Positions 1 through 6,798 of a DNA stretch of 50,460 bases are shown here, one piece after another. Origin of the DNA: an uncultured Ruminococcus sp. (GTDB taxonomy: Bacteria; Bacillota; Clostridia; Oscillospirales; Ruminococcaceae). The stretch's first letter is position 1. The number at the start of each line of letters is the position of its first letter. The DNA lies in contig ONAI01000009.1 of the NCBI GenBank assembly GCA_900315755.1, forward strand, positions 1 to 50,460, written 5' to 3'. The notes below the pieces were generated by a model that was not told the origin of the DNA, searched no databases, and was given only the letters and a program-made list of their open reading frames with translations. The translations under genes were made by a program, and so were the position numbers.

Positions 1-262
1 AAGTCTTATGACTTTACATTCCAGACATAGGGAATATATCACATTCCACATATCATAATGTATTATACCATACAAAAAAGAAAAATTCCATTTCTAATTT
101 GACCTAAATCGGCATTGTATTTTTGTTGGTTTTACACAGTTTTCACATACTAAGATTTTACACACTAACAAAATTGGGCTAACCGTGGTTAACAAAAGCG
201 AGGCTTTGTTTCTCAGACGCAACAGCATACAGACTTTCTTTATAATAAAAACGCATTTCTTA

Positions 263-291
263 TTGACCAAGTGAATACTTTATGTTATAAT
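263..291 (+). promoter_or_regulatory. SigA-type promoter of the membrane protein gene
   Basis: TTGACC at 263-268 and TATAAT at 286-291 are separated by exactly 17 bp. The gene starts about 40 bp downstream behind an AAAGGAGG ribosome binding site. The rest of positions 1-262 is AT-rich and shows no gene or clear structure to me. Confidence 0.75.
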
Positions 292-331
292 AGTATAAAA
301 TCATTATAAAAGATTTAAAGGAGGCAGACAA

Positions 332-991
332 ATGTTTGACAAAAGTATATATGTCCGGCATCTCACCACTCTCAGGAGCTGCCGCAAGAAATACACTATC
401 ATATTCTTCTATTCGATAGCATCGAGCATAATGCTGCTGCTTTACGGTTTTCTGAATCTGGTGAGCATCAGTCCTGATATGTATATACTGAAAATGACAG
501 AAAACAACAACAATCTTCTGTCGCCGAACTATTTTGTGCTATTTATTGATTCATTGATAGTCGCTCCCCTCGCCCTCTACTTCGGACTAAGGGTATCTAT
601 CAGTCAGCACGACCTCTCGGCTTTACTGAATATCCTGCTGCTGACAAGCAATCTTATACTGTTCTTTGTAAATCGGGACTGGGACTTCTTCCACCGCGTA
701 CCGATAACCTTCGCTTTTTATGCGTTATTCTGTGTTACAGGCATATTCTTCTCAGTGCTCGGACTAAAAACCAATTTCCGGTATCACTGGCTCGAAGAAC
801 AGGATGGCTTTCCGCATTTCAGTGAGCATCTCGCAGAATACGAGATGTACGGCAGGAACTGGGACAAATACAATCCGTACATCGCAGAGAGCGAACGCCG
901 CAGCAAAACCGCTCAGGATCATATGGACGAGCTCCCGCAGCTCTCACCCGAACAGCCGGACAAGCCGCAAAGCAATCCCACAAAAGATTGA
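332..991 (+). CDS. Unknown multi-pass membrane protein
   Basis: This 219-residue protein has no family I recognise. A short basic N-terminus is followed by about four hydrophobic segments (roughly residues 22-45, 68-86, 94-112 and 122-143). The C-terminal 75 residues are hydrophilic, with aromatic/acidic clusters and then a Gln/Pro/Ser-rich tail, so the tail probably lies on one side of the membrane. The start is fixed by a strong AAAGGAGG site 7-8 bp upstream. It is a single-gene unit: it has its own promoter upstream and a perfect hairpin downstream. No function is assigned. Confidence 0.7.
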   Translation: MFDKSIYVRHLTTLRSCRKKYTIIFFYSIASSIMLLLYGFLNLVSISPDMYILKMTENNNNLLSPNYFVLFIDSLIVAPLALYFGLRVSISQHDLSALLNILLLTSNLILFFVNRDWDFFHRVPITFAFYALFCVTGIFFSVLGLKTNFRYHWLEEQDGFPHFSEHLAEYEMYGRNWDKYNPYIAESERRSKTAQDHMDELPQLSPEQPDKPQSNPTKD

Positions 992-1015
992 ACTATAATT
1001 TATGTGTATTTGTTT

Positions 1016-1044
1016 GTAGTCTCTGTACACTGTACAGAGACTAC
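1016..1044. terminator. Hairpin terminator after the membrane protein gene
   Basis: A perfect 13-bp stem (GTAGTCTCTGTAC and its complement) with a 3-nt loop is followed by TTTAATT. It lies 25 bp after the stop codon. The T tract is short, so it is probably a rho-independent terminator of moderate strength. Confidence 0.65.
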
Positions 1045-1100
1045 TTTAATTATCAATACATATTTACAAAAAATTCACATTTCAAGCTGCTCATATTTTA

Positions 1101-1129
1101 TTGACAAATCACGGTGATTATTGTATATT
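1101..1129 (+). promoter_or_regulatory. SigA-type promoter for the DUF4250/dockerin operon
   Basis: TTGACA at 1101-1106 and TATATT at 1124-1129 have a 17-bp spacer. About 80 nt of leader precede the DUF4250 start codon. Confidence 0.7.
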
Positions 1130-1216
1130 TATCTTGTATCATAACGTATCCGCAGGCTTCGCAGCAGGTGTACTGCACTGCCCCTGTTTCTTCAGTCTGA
1201 CGGTAAGGAGGAAATC

Positions 1217-1393
1217 ATGAATCTGCCAAACGATCCGGCTATTCTTTTAAGCTATGTAAACACCAAGCTGAGAGACGACTTCCCTTGTCTCGACGAACTA
1301 TGCAGCTCTCTCTGCGTTTCCAAAGAACAGATAGAATCCAGATTATCGTCTATCGGTTACGTTTACGATCCGGAAAAAAACTGCTTCCGCTGA
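1217..1393 (+). CDS. DUF4250 domain protein, 58 residues
   Basis: The 58-residue product begins MNLPNDPAILLSYVNTKLRD and continues with LDELCSSLCVSKEQIESRLSSIGYVYD. This is the full-length pattern of DUF4250, a short family common in Clostridia and of unknown role. The middle of the protein resembles a small helix-turn-helix (LDELCSSLCVSKEQIESRL), so a DNA-binding role is conceivable but unproven. The start is supported by AAGGAGG 7 bp upstream. The dockerin gene begins 41 bp after the stop and has its own ribosome binding site, so the two are probably cotranscribed. Confidence 0.85.
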   Translation: MNLPNDPAILLSYVNTKLRDDFPCLDELCSSLCVSKEQIESRLSSIGYVYDPEKNCFR

Positions 1394-1434
1394 GTTATCT
1401 TACGCGGAAAGCCCAACCAAAACGGGAGGAAAAC

Positions 1435-2760
1435 ATGAATCAATTTTTCAAACACGCAGCCTCAGCACTTATGAGTGCAGTTCTGGCTGTGTCTGTACTG
1501 CCCGCCGCTAAAGTCTCAGCGGTCAGCGATGATACCGATCCTGAGGTCATCGTTACCTTCGATATAAGCGAAGAGGGCGTTTCTATTGCAGAAAATGATG
1601 ACGGAACTGTACCGGAGCTTACTGATATTTCCGGTAATGTCGGAAGCTCATTAAGAGTTCCGAAGGTTCAGCTCGTAAAAGAAGGCTGTATTTTCAACGG
1701 CTGGACTGATGACGGTATCAGAGGCTTAGCCCCCGGCGAAGTATTCCAGTTCCCGGATGCAGAAATAACTGTATTGAAGCCTGTGTTCTCGATCGAAGGC
1801 GACAAGAATTTCCACAAGGTCGAGTATCAGATCGAATTAGAGGGAAAAGTCTACGGAAAGACCGAGAAGCCGCGTAATAACTACGGAACTCCGGGCGATT
1901 TCATGACAGTATCTACTATGCTTATGAGCAACGATAAGTACAAGCTGTTCGATTACTTCATCGACGGAACTTATCTCCTCGAACGCGGAAGACACTTCGT
2001 TATGCCGGACCGCGATGTCATCGTAACTCCGAACTGGAAAAAAATGTATAACCTGACCTATACTGCCGGCGATGTAGACAGAATCGTAGGCGCCGAGAAT
2101 ATGTACTATACGGCTATGGAAACAGACGGTGTCAACCTCCAGAAGTCCGACCGCTTCTCCAGACTCGGCTTCAAAATAACAGGCTGGCGCAGCAGTCACG
2201 ATGACCAGATATATCCACCGGAGCTTCAGTATACTATGCCTTCTGAAGACGTTATTATGTACGCTGTTTGGACTCCTATAAACTATCACTTCATCTTCAG
2301 AACTTACGATGATACTGAGTGTGCCCATATCACTGCCAAAACCGACACCTCTTTCATCGTGCCGGAATGCACCTCAGTCAAGCCGGGCTATAAGTTCGGC
2401 GGCTGGGACATCGAGGGCACTGTTTATCAGCCAGGTGATGAATTCTTCGTTGAGGGCGTTATAATCGGTCTCGGATACACGATCAATCCGGTATGGCTCA
2501 AGGACGATCAACCAAGCACTTCCTCAGATGTTACACTCGCCGGAGATGCAAATCTCGATAATGTCGTAGATATGTCCGATTCCGTAATGGTTATGCAGGC
2601 ATATCTTAATCCCGAAAAATACGGTGAAAACGGATCCAGCGATGACCACATTGATCCGCTGGGACTTAAAAACGCCGATGTTGACGGCAAGAACGGCGTA
2701 GATCTCAACGATGCACTTCTCATCCAGAAGTACGCTCTCAAGATCATAACAAAGTTCTGA
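1435..2760 (+). CDS. Secreted protein with InlB-like repeats and a C-terminal dockerin
   Basis: The 441-residue product has a Sec signal peptide (residues 1-28, ending AAKVSA). It then has at least three repeats of the InlB/Listeria-Bacteroides type, each with a GY/GF...GW core (for example GCIFNGWTDDG, GFKITGWRSS and GYKFGGWDIEG). The last 75 residues form a type I dockerin with two Ca-binding halves (GDANLDNVVDMSDSVMVMQ and ADVDGKNGVDLNDALLIQK). It is inferred to be exported and plugged into a cohesin scaffold on the cell surface. No catalytic domain is visible, so it may be an adhesin or structural subunit. The ATG at 1435 with GGGAGG upstream is preferred over the in-frame ATG at 1285, which overlaps DUF4250 in another frame and would bury the signal peptide. 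Confidence 0.85.
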   Translation: MNQFFKHAASALMSAVLAVSVLPAAKVSAVSDDTDPEVIVTFDISEEGVSIAENDDGTVPELTDISGNVGSSLRVPKVQLVKEGCIFNGWTDDGIRGLAPGEVFQFPDAEITVLKPVFSIEGDKNFHKVEYQIELEGKVYGKTEKPRNNYGTPGDFMTVSTMLMSNDKYKLFDYFIDGTYLLERGRHFVMPDRDVIVTPNWKKMYNLTYTAGDVDRIVGAENMYYTAMETDGVNLQKSDRFSRLGFKITGWRSSHDDQIYPPELQYTMPSEDVIMYAVWTPINYHFIFRTYDDTECAHITAKTDTSFIVPECTSVKPGYKFGGWDIEGTVYQPGDEFFVEGVIIGLGYTINPVWLKDDQPSTSSDVTLAGDANLDNVVDMSDSVMVMQAYLNPEKYGENGSSDDHIDPLGLKNADVDGKNGVDLNDALLIQKYALKIITKF

Positions 2761-2765
2761 TGCAA

Positions 2766-2792
2766 AAAGGGTGTGATAATATCACACCCTTT
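2766..2792 (+). terminator. Hairpin terminator of the dockerin gene
   Basis: A 12-bp perfect stem (AAAGGGTGTGAT, loop AAT, complementary arm) begins 6 bp after the stop. It ends in TTT, but the trailing T tract is weak. Confidence 0.6.
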
Positions 2793-2832
2793 AAGTCTGT
2801 CAAAAAAACTTCATTTCAATAAAAAGTATTAT

Positions 2833-2948
2833 CGGGCGCATTCTGTGCGCTTCCCTTTACGGAAAAAGCGGGCTGCCGAGCCGTAATCTTGCGTTACGTA
2901 TTCGGTAGCCCACGAAACTGCCCGAGGGGGCTCCCCTCCGTGCGCCCG
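2833..2948. repeat. Branched palindromic intergenic element
   Basis: An outer 8-bp stem (CGGGCGCA at 2833-2840 with its complement at 2941-2948) encloses at least two hairpins. One is GGGCTGCCGA paired with TCGGTAGCCC, with an inner CGTAA/TTACG stem. The other is GAGGGG-GCT-CCCCTC. The GC-rich core at 2920-2938 is the same family as the cores at 31964-31982, 34231-34249 and 50404-50422. It is probably an interspersed repeat with terminator-like folding between two genes. Confidence 0.55.
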
Positions 2949-2976
2949 TGTTTTATTTCACATAGCAGCTACCTTT

Positions 2977-3546
2977 TTATATCACGCCAAGACCTTCAAG
3001 AAGAAGCTTCGTACCGATAAGAATGAGTATAACTCCGCCTGCAAAAGCCGCCTTGCGCTCATATTTGCTTCCGAATTTGTGTCCTATCCACACTCCTATG
3101 AGTGAAAGTCCGAACGTAATAACGCCGATAGAGGTAACCGCCAGCAGCAGATTCACCTCTTCCGCCACGAAAACTATGCCTACTGCAAGAGCGTCTATAC
3201 TCGTTGCGATAGCAAGAACGAACAGTTCACTGATAACAAGCTTGTATTCCTTGCCGCCTTCGTCCTCATCCTTTTCAAAAACAGCTTCAAGTGCCATTTT
3301 ACCGCCTATGACAGCAAGAAGTCCGAACGACACCCAATGGCTCACAGAGGTAATGTAATCCGCAAATCTGCTTCCGAGGAAATAGCCTATCAGCGGCATA
3401 ACTCCCTGAAAAACGCCGAAAAACAATGCCGTTATCACAGCGCCCCGAACATTTATCCTTTTCATGGTAAGCCCTTTGCATACAGATACCGAAAATGCGT
3501 CCATAGCAAGTCCTATCGAGATCAGAATTATTCCTGTAATATCCAA
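2977..3546 (-). CDS. mntP: Manganese efflux pump MntP
   Basis: The 189-residue protein is the normal length for MntP (formerly DUF204/YebN) and has six predicted membrane segments in two related halves. The conserved Asp of each half is visible in GLAMDAFSVS (D16) and ATSIDALAVG (D118). A highly acidic loop (EKDEDEGGKE, residues 91-100) separates the halves. The family exports Mn(II) across the cytoplasmic membrane. The start codon is TTG at 3546: no ATG is available, and AGGTGA lies 7 bp upstream. I saw no yybP-ykoY-type manganese riboswitch in the short leader. Confidence 0.93.
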   Translation of the reverse strand: MDITGIILISIGLAMDAFSVSVCKGLTMKRINVRGAVITALFFGVFQGVMPLIGYFLGSRFADYITSVSHWVSFGLLAVIGGKMALEAVFEKDEDEGGKEYKLVISELFVLAIATSIDALAVGIVFVAEEVNLLLAVTSIGVITFGLSLIGVWIGHKFGSKYERKAAFAGGVILILIGTKLLLEGLGVI

Positions 3547-3568
3547 TATACTTCACCTCAACTCAATT

Positions 3569-3597
3569 ATTATATACCATATGCAGTTTGAGGTCAA
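3569..3597 (-). promoter_or_regulatory. SigA-type promoter of mntP
   Basis: On the minus strand, TTGACC (3592-3597) and TATAAT (3569-3574) have a 17-bp spacer. The leader to the TTG start codon is only about 15-20 nt. Confidence 0.75.
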
Positions 3598-3750
3598 GTT
3601 ATAACTGTTTGTCCGAAATAACACAGCGCTGCGTATGTGTTGTATCCACATAGCAGCTTTATTGACAATTTACTGGGGCAAACCTTTCTGAGGAAAGGTT
3701 CTTCCCCAGCCCATAAGCATATTCTTAGGGAAGTATATTATTTATTATGT

Positions 3751-3774
3751 CTCCGAGGGAGTGATCCCTCGGAG
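3751..3774 (-). terminator. Hairpin downstream of the serine recombinase
   Basis: A perfect 10-bp stem (CTCCGAGGGA / TCCCTCGGAG, loop GTGA) lies 18 bp past the recombinase stop. A second imperfect hairpin lies at about 3676-3708 (TGGGG...CCCCA). Neither has a long T run on the minus strand. Confidence 0.45.
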
Positions 3775-3791
3775 ATTTGCTTTATTCTGCT

Positions 3792-5429
3792 TCACTTTTC
3801 AAATGTCTGTATCATTACACCGTCGAGTTTGATATCCTTGTCTGCTAAGAATGAGAAGTGTACCGTTATATCGTTCATGCAGGTTCTCGAACGCTTTTCA
3901 GCCTTTTCGTGGACTTCAATACGTATTATGAAAGCTCGAAGAAGCTGTGGAGTAACTTCCGTCACATCAACGTATTTCTTAGCGTTGTTGATGAACTCCC
4001 TGACACATTTCTCTTTTACCGCCAGATAGCTTGTATGCGAATCAAGCTCCTGAAGTTTTTCCTTCAGTTCAGACTGCTCTTTCTCATATCCGGCTGCAAG
4101 GCTGTCGTAGCGTTCGGGAGTCACTCTGCCTGTGACTCGGTCCATGTACAGCATACTGATAGCGCTTTCAAGTTGATTTATCCTTGTTTCATACTCGCTG
4201 CGCAGAGCTTCGTTGTTTTTAGATTGGGACATTGCTTCGTTTTCACCCTTGCTCATAGCCATTTCATAGAACTCCTCAGAATGCTCTCTTGCATACGTTG
4301 TAACTCTTTTTATTACTTCCAGTACGATCGCATCTACCACTTCTTCCCTGATATAATGGGCGGTGCAGTTACTCTTTCTCTTTTCGTATCGACCGCACAT
4401 AAAGTTGTTATGTGTCTTTTTGTTGCGGTGAAGATAGAGCCTTGAACCGCACTCCGCACAGTAGAGATACCCTGCATATTTGTCCATTTCTCCGTTGCCG
4501 TTAGCACGTTTTCTGCCGACAAAGTGTTTTTGAACAAGCTCGAACAATCCTCTGTCGATAATTGGCTCATGAGTATTTTCAAATATGAGAACCTTTTCAG
4601 GATCATTCTTGATACGCTTTTTCAGTTTGTTCGACTTGGTATAGGTCTTGAAATTGACTGTATCACCGCAGTACATCTGATTCAGAAGCATACTGCGAAC
4701 GGACGCAATCGACCAAGCGTAAGGCTTGTCCAATTTTGGATTTCCCGAACGACTGCCAGTCTTATTAAAGGCGTATACGCTCGGCGACAGCACTTCTTCC
4801 TCTTCAAGAGTATTGCATATCTTCTTCATACCAATACCACTCGCGTACATCTCAAAGATACGTTTTACAACAGGTGCAGTCTCAGGATCGGGGATTATTC
4901 GCTTTGAGTCATTCGGGTCTTTCAAGTACCCATAAGGCAATGAAGCTCCGACACGCTCTCCGCGTTCTCCTTTGGCTTTCTGAATTGTTCTGATCTTCCG
5001 GCTCGTATCCTGTGCAAAAAAGTCATTGAAGTAATTCTTTATGCCTGACATATCATTCAAACCGTTTATACTGTCAACGCCGTCGGAGATAGCTATGAAT
5101 CGCACGTCATATGACGGGAATAGTATTTCCATAAGCCTTCCTGTTTCAAGGTGGTCACGTCCAAGTCTTGACTGGTCTTTTACAATGACTGTTCCGACAA
5201 GTCCGCTTTCTATGTCTTTCAGCATACGGACATATTCAGGTCTGTTTTTATTGACTCCGCTGTAACCGTCATCTATGTAGTATTGGCAATTCTTGAAGCC
5301 GTTTTTATCTGCGTATTCTTTCAGCAGAAGCCTTTGGTTTTCTATTGACAGCGACTCTCCTGCACGCAAGTCCTCCTGACTGAGGCGGCAGTACAGTGCT
5401 GTAATCTGATTCGTGTTTGATTCTTTCAT
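3792..5429 (-). CDS. Large serine recombinase (TnpX/TndX type)
   Basis: The 545-residue protein has the order typical of large serine recombinases. The N-terminal resolvase catalytic domain contains YCRLSQED (catalytic Ser17) and the SRLGRD motif. A recombinase domain covers about residues 165-270. A zinc-ribbon domain follows (CAECGSRLYLHRN...CGRYEKRKSNC, about 325-360). The C-terminal region is coiled coil (about 395-450) and basic. Such enzymes excise and insert integrative or mobilisable elements of the Tn4451/Tn5397 kind. The start is set by AGGAGG 7 bp upstream. The TnpW-like peptide lies just upstream on the same strand. No relaxase or conjugation genes are nearby, so the element it belonged to is small, eroded or of another type. 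Confidence 0.92.
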   Translation of the reverse strand: MKESNTNQITALYCRLSQEDLRAGESLSIENQRLLLKEYADKNGFKNCQYYIDDGYSGVNKNRPEYVRMLKDIESGLVGTVIVKDQSRLGRDHLETGRLMEILFPSYDVRFIAISDGVDSINGLNDMSGIKNYFNDFFAQDTSRKIRTIQKAKGERGERVGASLPYGYLKDPNDSKRIIPDPETAPVVKRIFEMYASGIGMKKICNTLEEEEVLSPSVYAFNKTGSRSGNPKLDKPYAWSIASVRSMLLNQMYCGDTVNFKTYTKSNKLKKRIKNDPEKVLIFENTHEPIIDRGLFELVQKHFVGRKRANGNGEMDKYAGYLYCAECGSRLYLHRNKKTHNNFMCGRYEKRKSNCTAHYIREEVVDAIVLEVIKRVTTYAREHSEEFYEMAMSKGENEAMSQSKNNEALRSEYETRINQLESAISMLYMDRVTGRVTPERYDSLAAGYEKEQSELKEKLQELDSHTSYLAVKEKCVREFINNAKKYVDVTEVTPQLLRAFIIRIEVHEKAEKRSRTCMNDITVHFSFLADKDIKLDGVMIQTFEK

Positions 5430-5526
5430 TATTATCCTCCTGTTCCAAAGCTGATGCTTCTGGAATCAAACCGAATAGGAGCTACCAACAGTATACTCCT
5501 ACCCGGCTCGAAAGTCCAGAACTTTT

Positions 5527-5685
5527 TCAGTTTACTTTTTCGCCATTTATCAAGTGTTTCAGCTTATCGTAAGCTGTCTCAGTCTCATCTTTGGGAAGAG
5601 GAAATGTAAAGGTCACATTATAAATCTTCCCGTTAATTTCAATTTTGTTATCAGAATAATATCTGACTTCTTCTTTTTCAGCCAT
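5527..5685 (-). CDS. TnpW-like small transposon protein
   Basis: The 52-residue product (MAEKEEVRYY... INGKIYNVTFTFPLPKDE... YDKLKHLINGEKVN) follows the pattern of the short TnpW-type proteins found beside TnpX-like recombinases: a strand-rich core with Y-x-V near the middle and a C-terminal helix ending LI-x-(N/G)-E. The start at 5685 has AAGGAG 9 bp upstream; reading further upstream in this frame gives an unlikely low-complexity extension. It is about 97 bp upstream of the recombinase on the same strand. A second minus-strand frame from about 5750 overlaps it and has an equally plausible start, so the coding frame is likely rather than certain. Confidence 0.55.
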   Translation of the reverse strand: MAEKEEVRYYSDNKIEINGKIYNVTFTFPLPKDETETAYDKLKHLINGEKVN

Positions 5686-6031
5686 TCGTTCATACTCCTT
5701 CCATTGATCCCGTTCATGTTTCTGATGTGATTTTCGTTGTTCATTTTCATCATTCCTTTCACTTTTATTGACTTGTAATGTGAGGGGGTTCGGGGGTTCG
5801 CCCCGACAAGCAATGCGGCAGGCGGAATGCCGTCTGCGATGCTTGCCTTCCAAAAATGGAAGACTTTTTGTCACTCGGTACCACTCCGTTTCTTCGCAAA
5901 TAATATCGCCACCGTCCGTTACTGATGCAGCTGTCTATACTCGCTCCATGTTGCGCGACAACCGCTTCCACCGCCGCATTTGGGATAACTACCCGATTTC
6001 AGTGTAGGCGGCAAAAACGGGCATTTTTGTG

Positions 6032-6639
6032 CGTGACGGTAACTTTGCAGTGACAGTAACTCTACCGACACGCCACGCAGATGAAGCTATATAGACGTTT
6101 GCGAGCTATCTGCAAAGTCGGGCGTGACGGTAACATTTCTACCGTCACTACTGTCACGCTGTAATTTGCTGATAGAAAAAGTGGGAGCAGTATCCCTTTT
6201 GCAAATCGGACTGTTTTAAGCACATTTTTATCGTCCCCTAATAGTATTATGGTTCGATTTTCCTGTTTTGCATAAAATCAGGTAACAATTTCAATTCGTT
6301 CAAAACGACAATTATTAAACTCAGGGACAGCATATTTTTTGTTAAGCAATCAAGCAACTTACTGTTTGTGAAGATATATCATCGTTTGTGGGATTTCAAG
6401 GGACGGCAGGGACATCATTATTGTACACAGCAATATGCTGCCACTGCTGTCCCTGTCGAACCGACTTCTCTATCCGCAAATAGCAAAATGTGGGAGCAGT
6501 ATTCTTTTTGCATTTGGCATAAAAAATACCGCAGTCAGATTTACCGACTGCGGCGTTCGCCTTCTAATATGTATTATGGGAACTTTTTTTCATTTGCATA
6601 AAATGTGGAGACATTTATTTTTCGTTTGTGGAGACATTT
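6032..6639. repeat. Cluster of short repeats in a gene-poor stretch (origin-like)
   Basis: The stretch 5690-6760 has no convincing gene. It holds CGTGACGGTAAC at 6032-6043 and 6123-6134, AGTGACAGTAAC at 6049-6060, and the inverted forms ACCGTCAC at 6141-6148 and CTGTCACGC at 6151-6159. Further on, GTGGGAGCAGTAT occurs at 6181-6193 and 6490-6502, and TGTGGAGACATTT at 6604-6616 and 6627-6639. A hairpin at about 6528-6555 (CCGCAGTC / GACTGCGG) has a T run on the minus strand. Iteron-like repeats of this kind often mark replication origins or operator regions of mobile elements. Confidence 0.5.
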
Positions 6640-6737
6640 TTTAGCAACTATTCAAATTTATAAATCGTAAAATTAAACAACAAACAGCTTGATTTGTTGT
6701 GCATATGCACGTTTTTGTGTTGCTGCAACAAAAGCAC

Positions 6738-6766
6738 TTGTTTAAAAGCATAAGATATGGTATAAT
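6738..6766 (+). promoter_or_regulatory. SigA-type promoter of the helicase-HNH operon
   Basis: TTGTTT (6738-6743) and TATAAT (6761-6766) have a 17-bp spacer and end 32 bp before the ATG. Two perfect palindromes, GTGCATATGCAC at about 6698-6709 and a GTTGC-TGCAAC element at about 6720-6730, lie just upstream and could be operators. Confidence 0.65.
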
Positions 6767-6798
6767 TATAATATATTTTTGAATATGAGGTGATTATT

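Noticed and set aside
1285-1434. N-terminal extension of the dockerin protein from ATG 1285
   Set aside because: It overlaps DUF4250 out of frame, lacks a ribosome binding site and would place the signal peptide internally.
3299-3556. Frame overlapping mntP on the same strand
   Set aside because: The MntP reading with TTG start has all family motifs; the other frame is Arg/Cys-rich shadow.
3547-3660. Manganese (yybP-ykoY) riboswitch before mntP
   Set aside because: The promoter lies within 25 bp of the start codon, leaving no room, and no conserved core was seen.
6368-6601. 77-codon frame in the repeat field
   Set aside because: It runs across direct repeats and a hairpin, lacks a ribosome binding site and has no sensible protein pattern.
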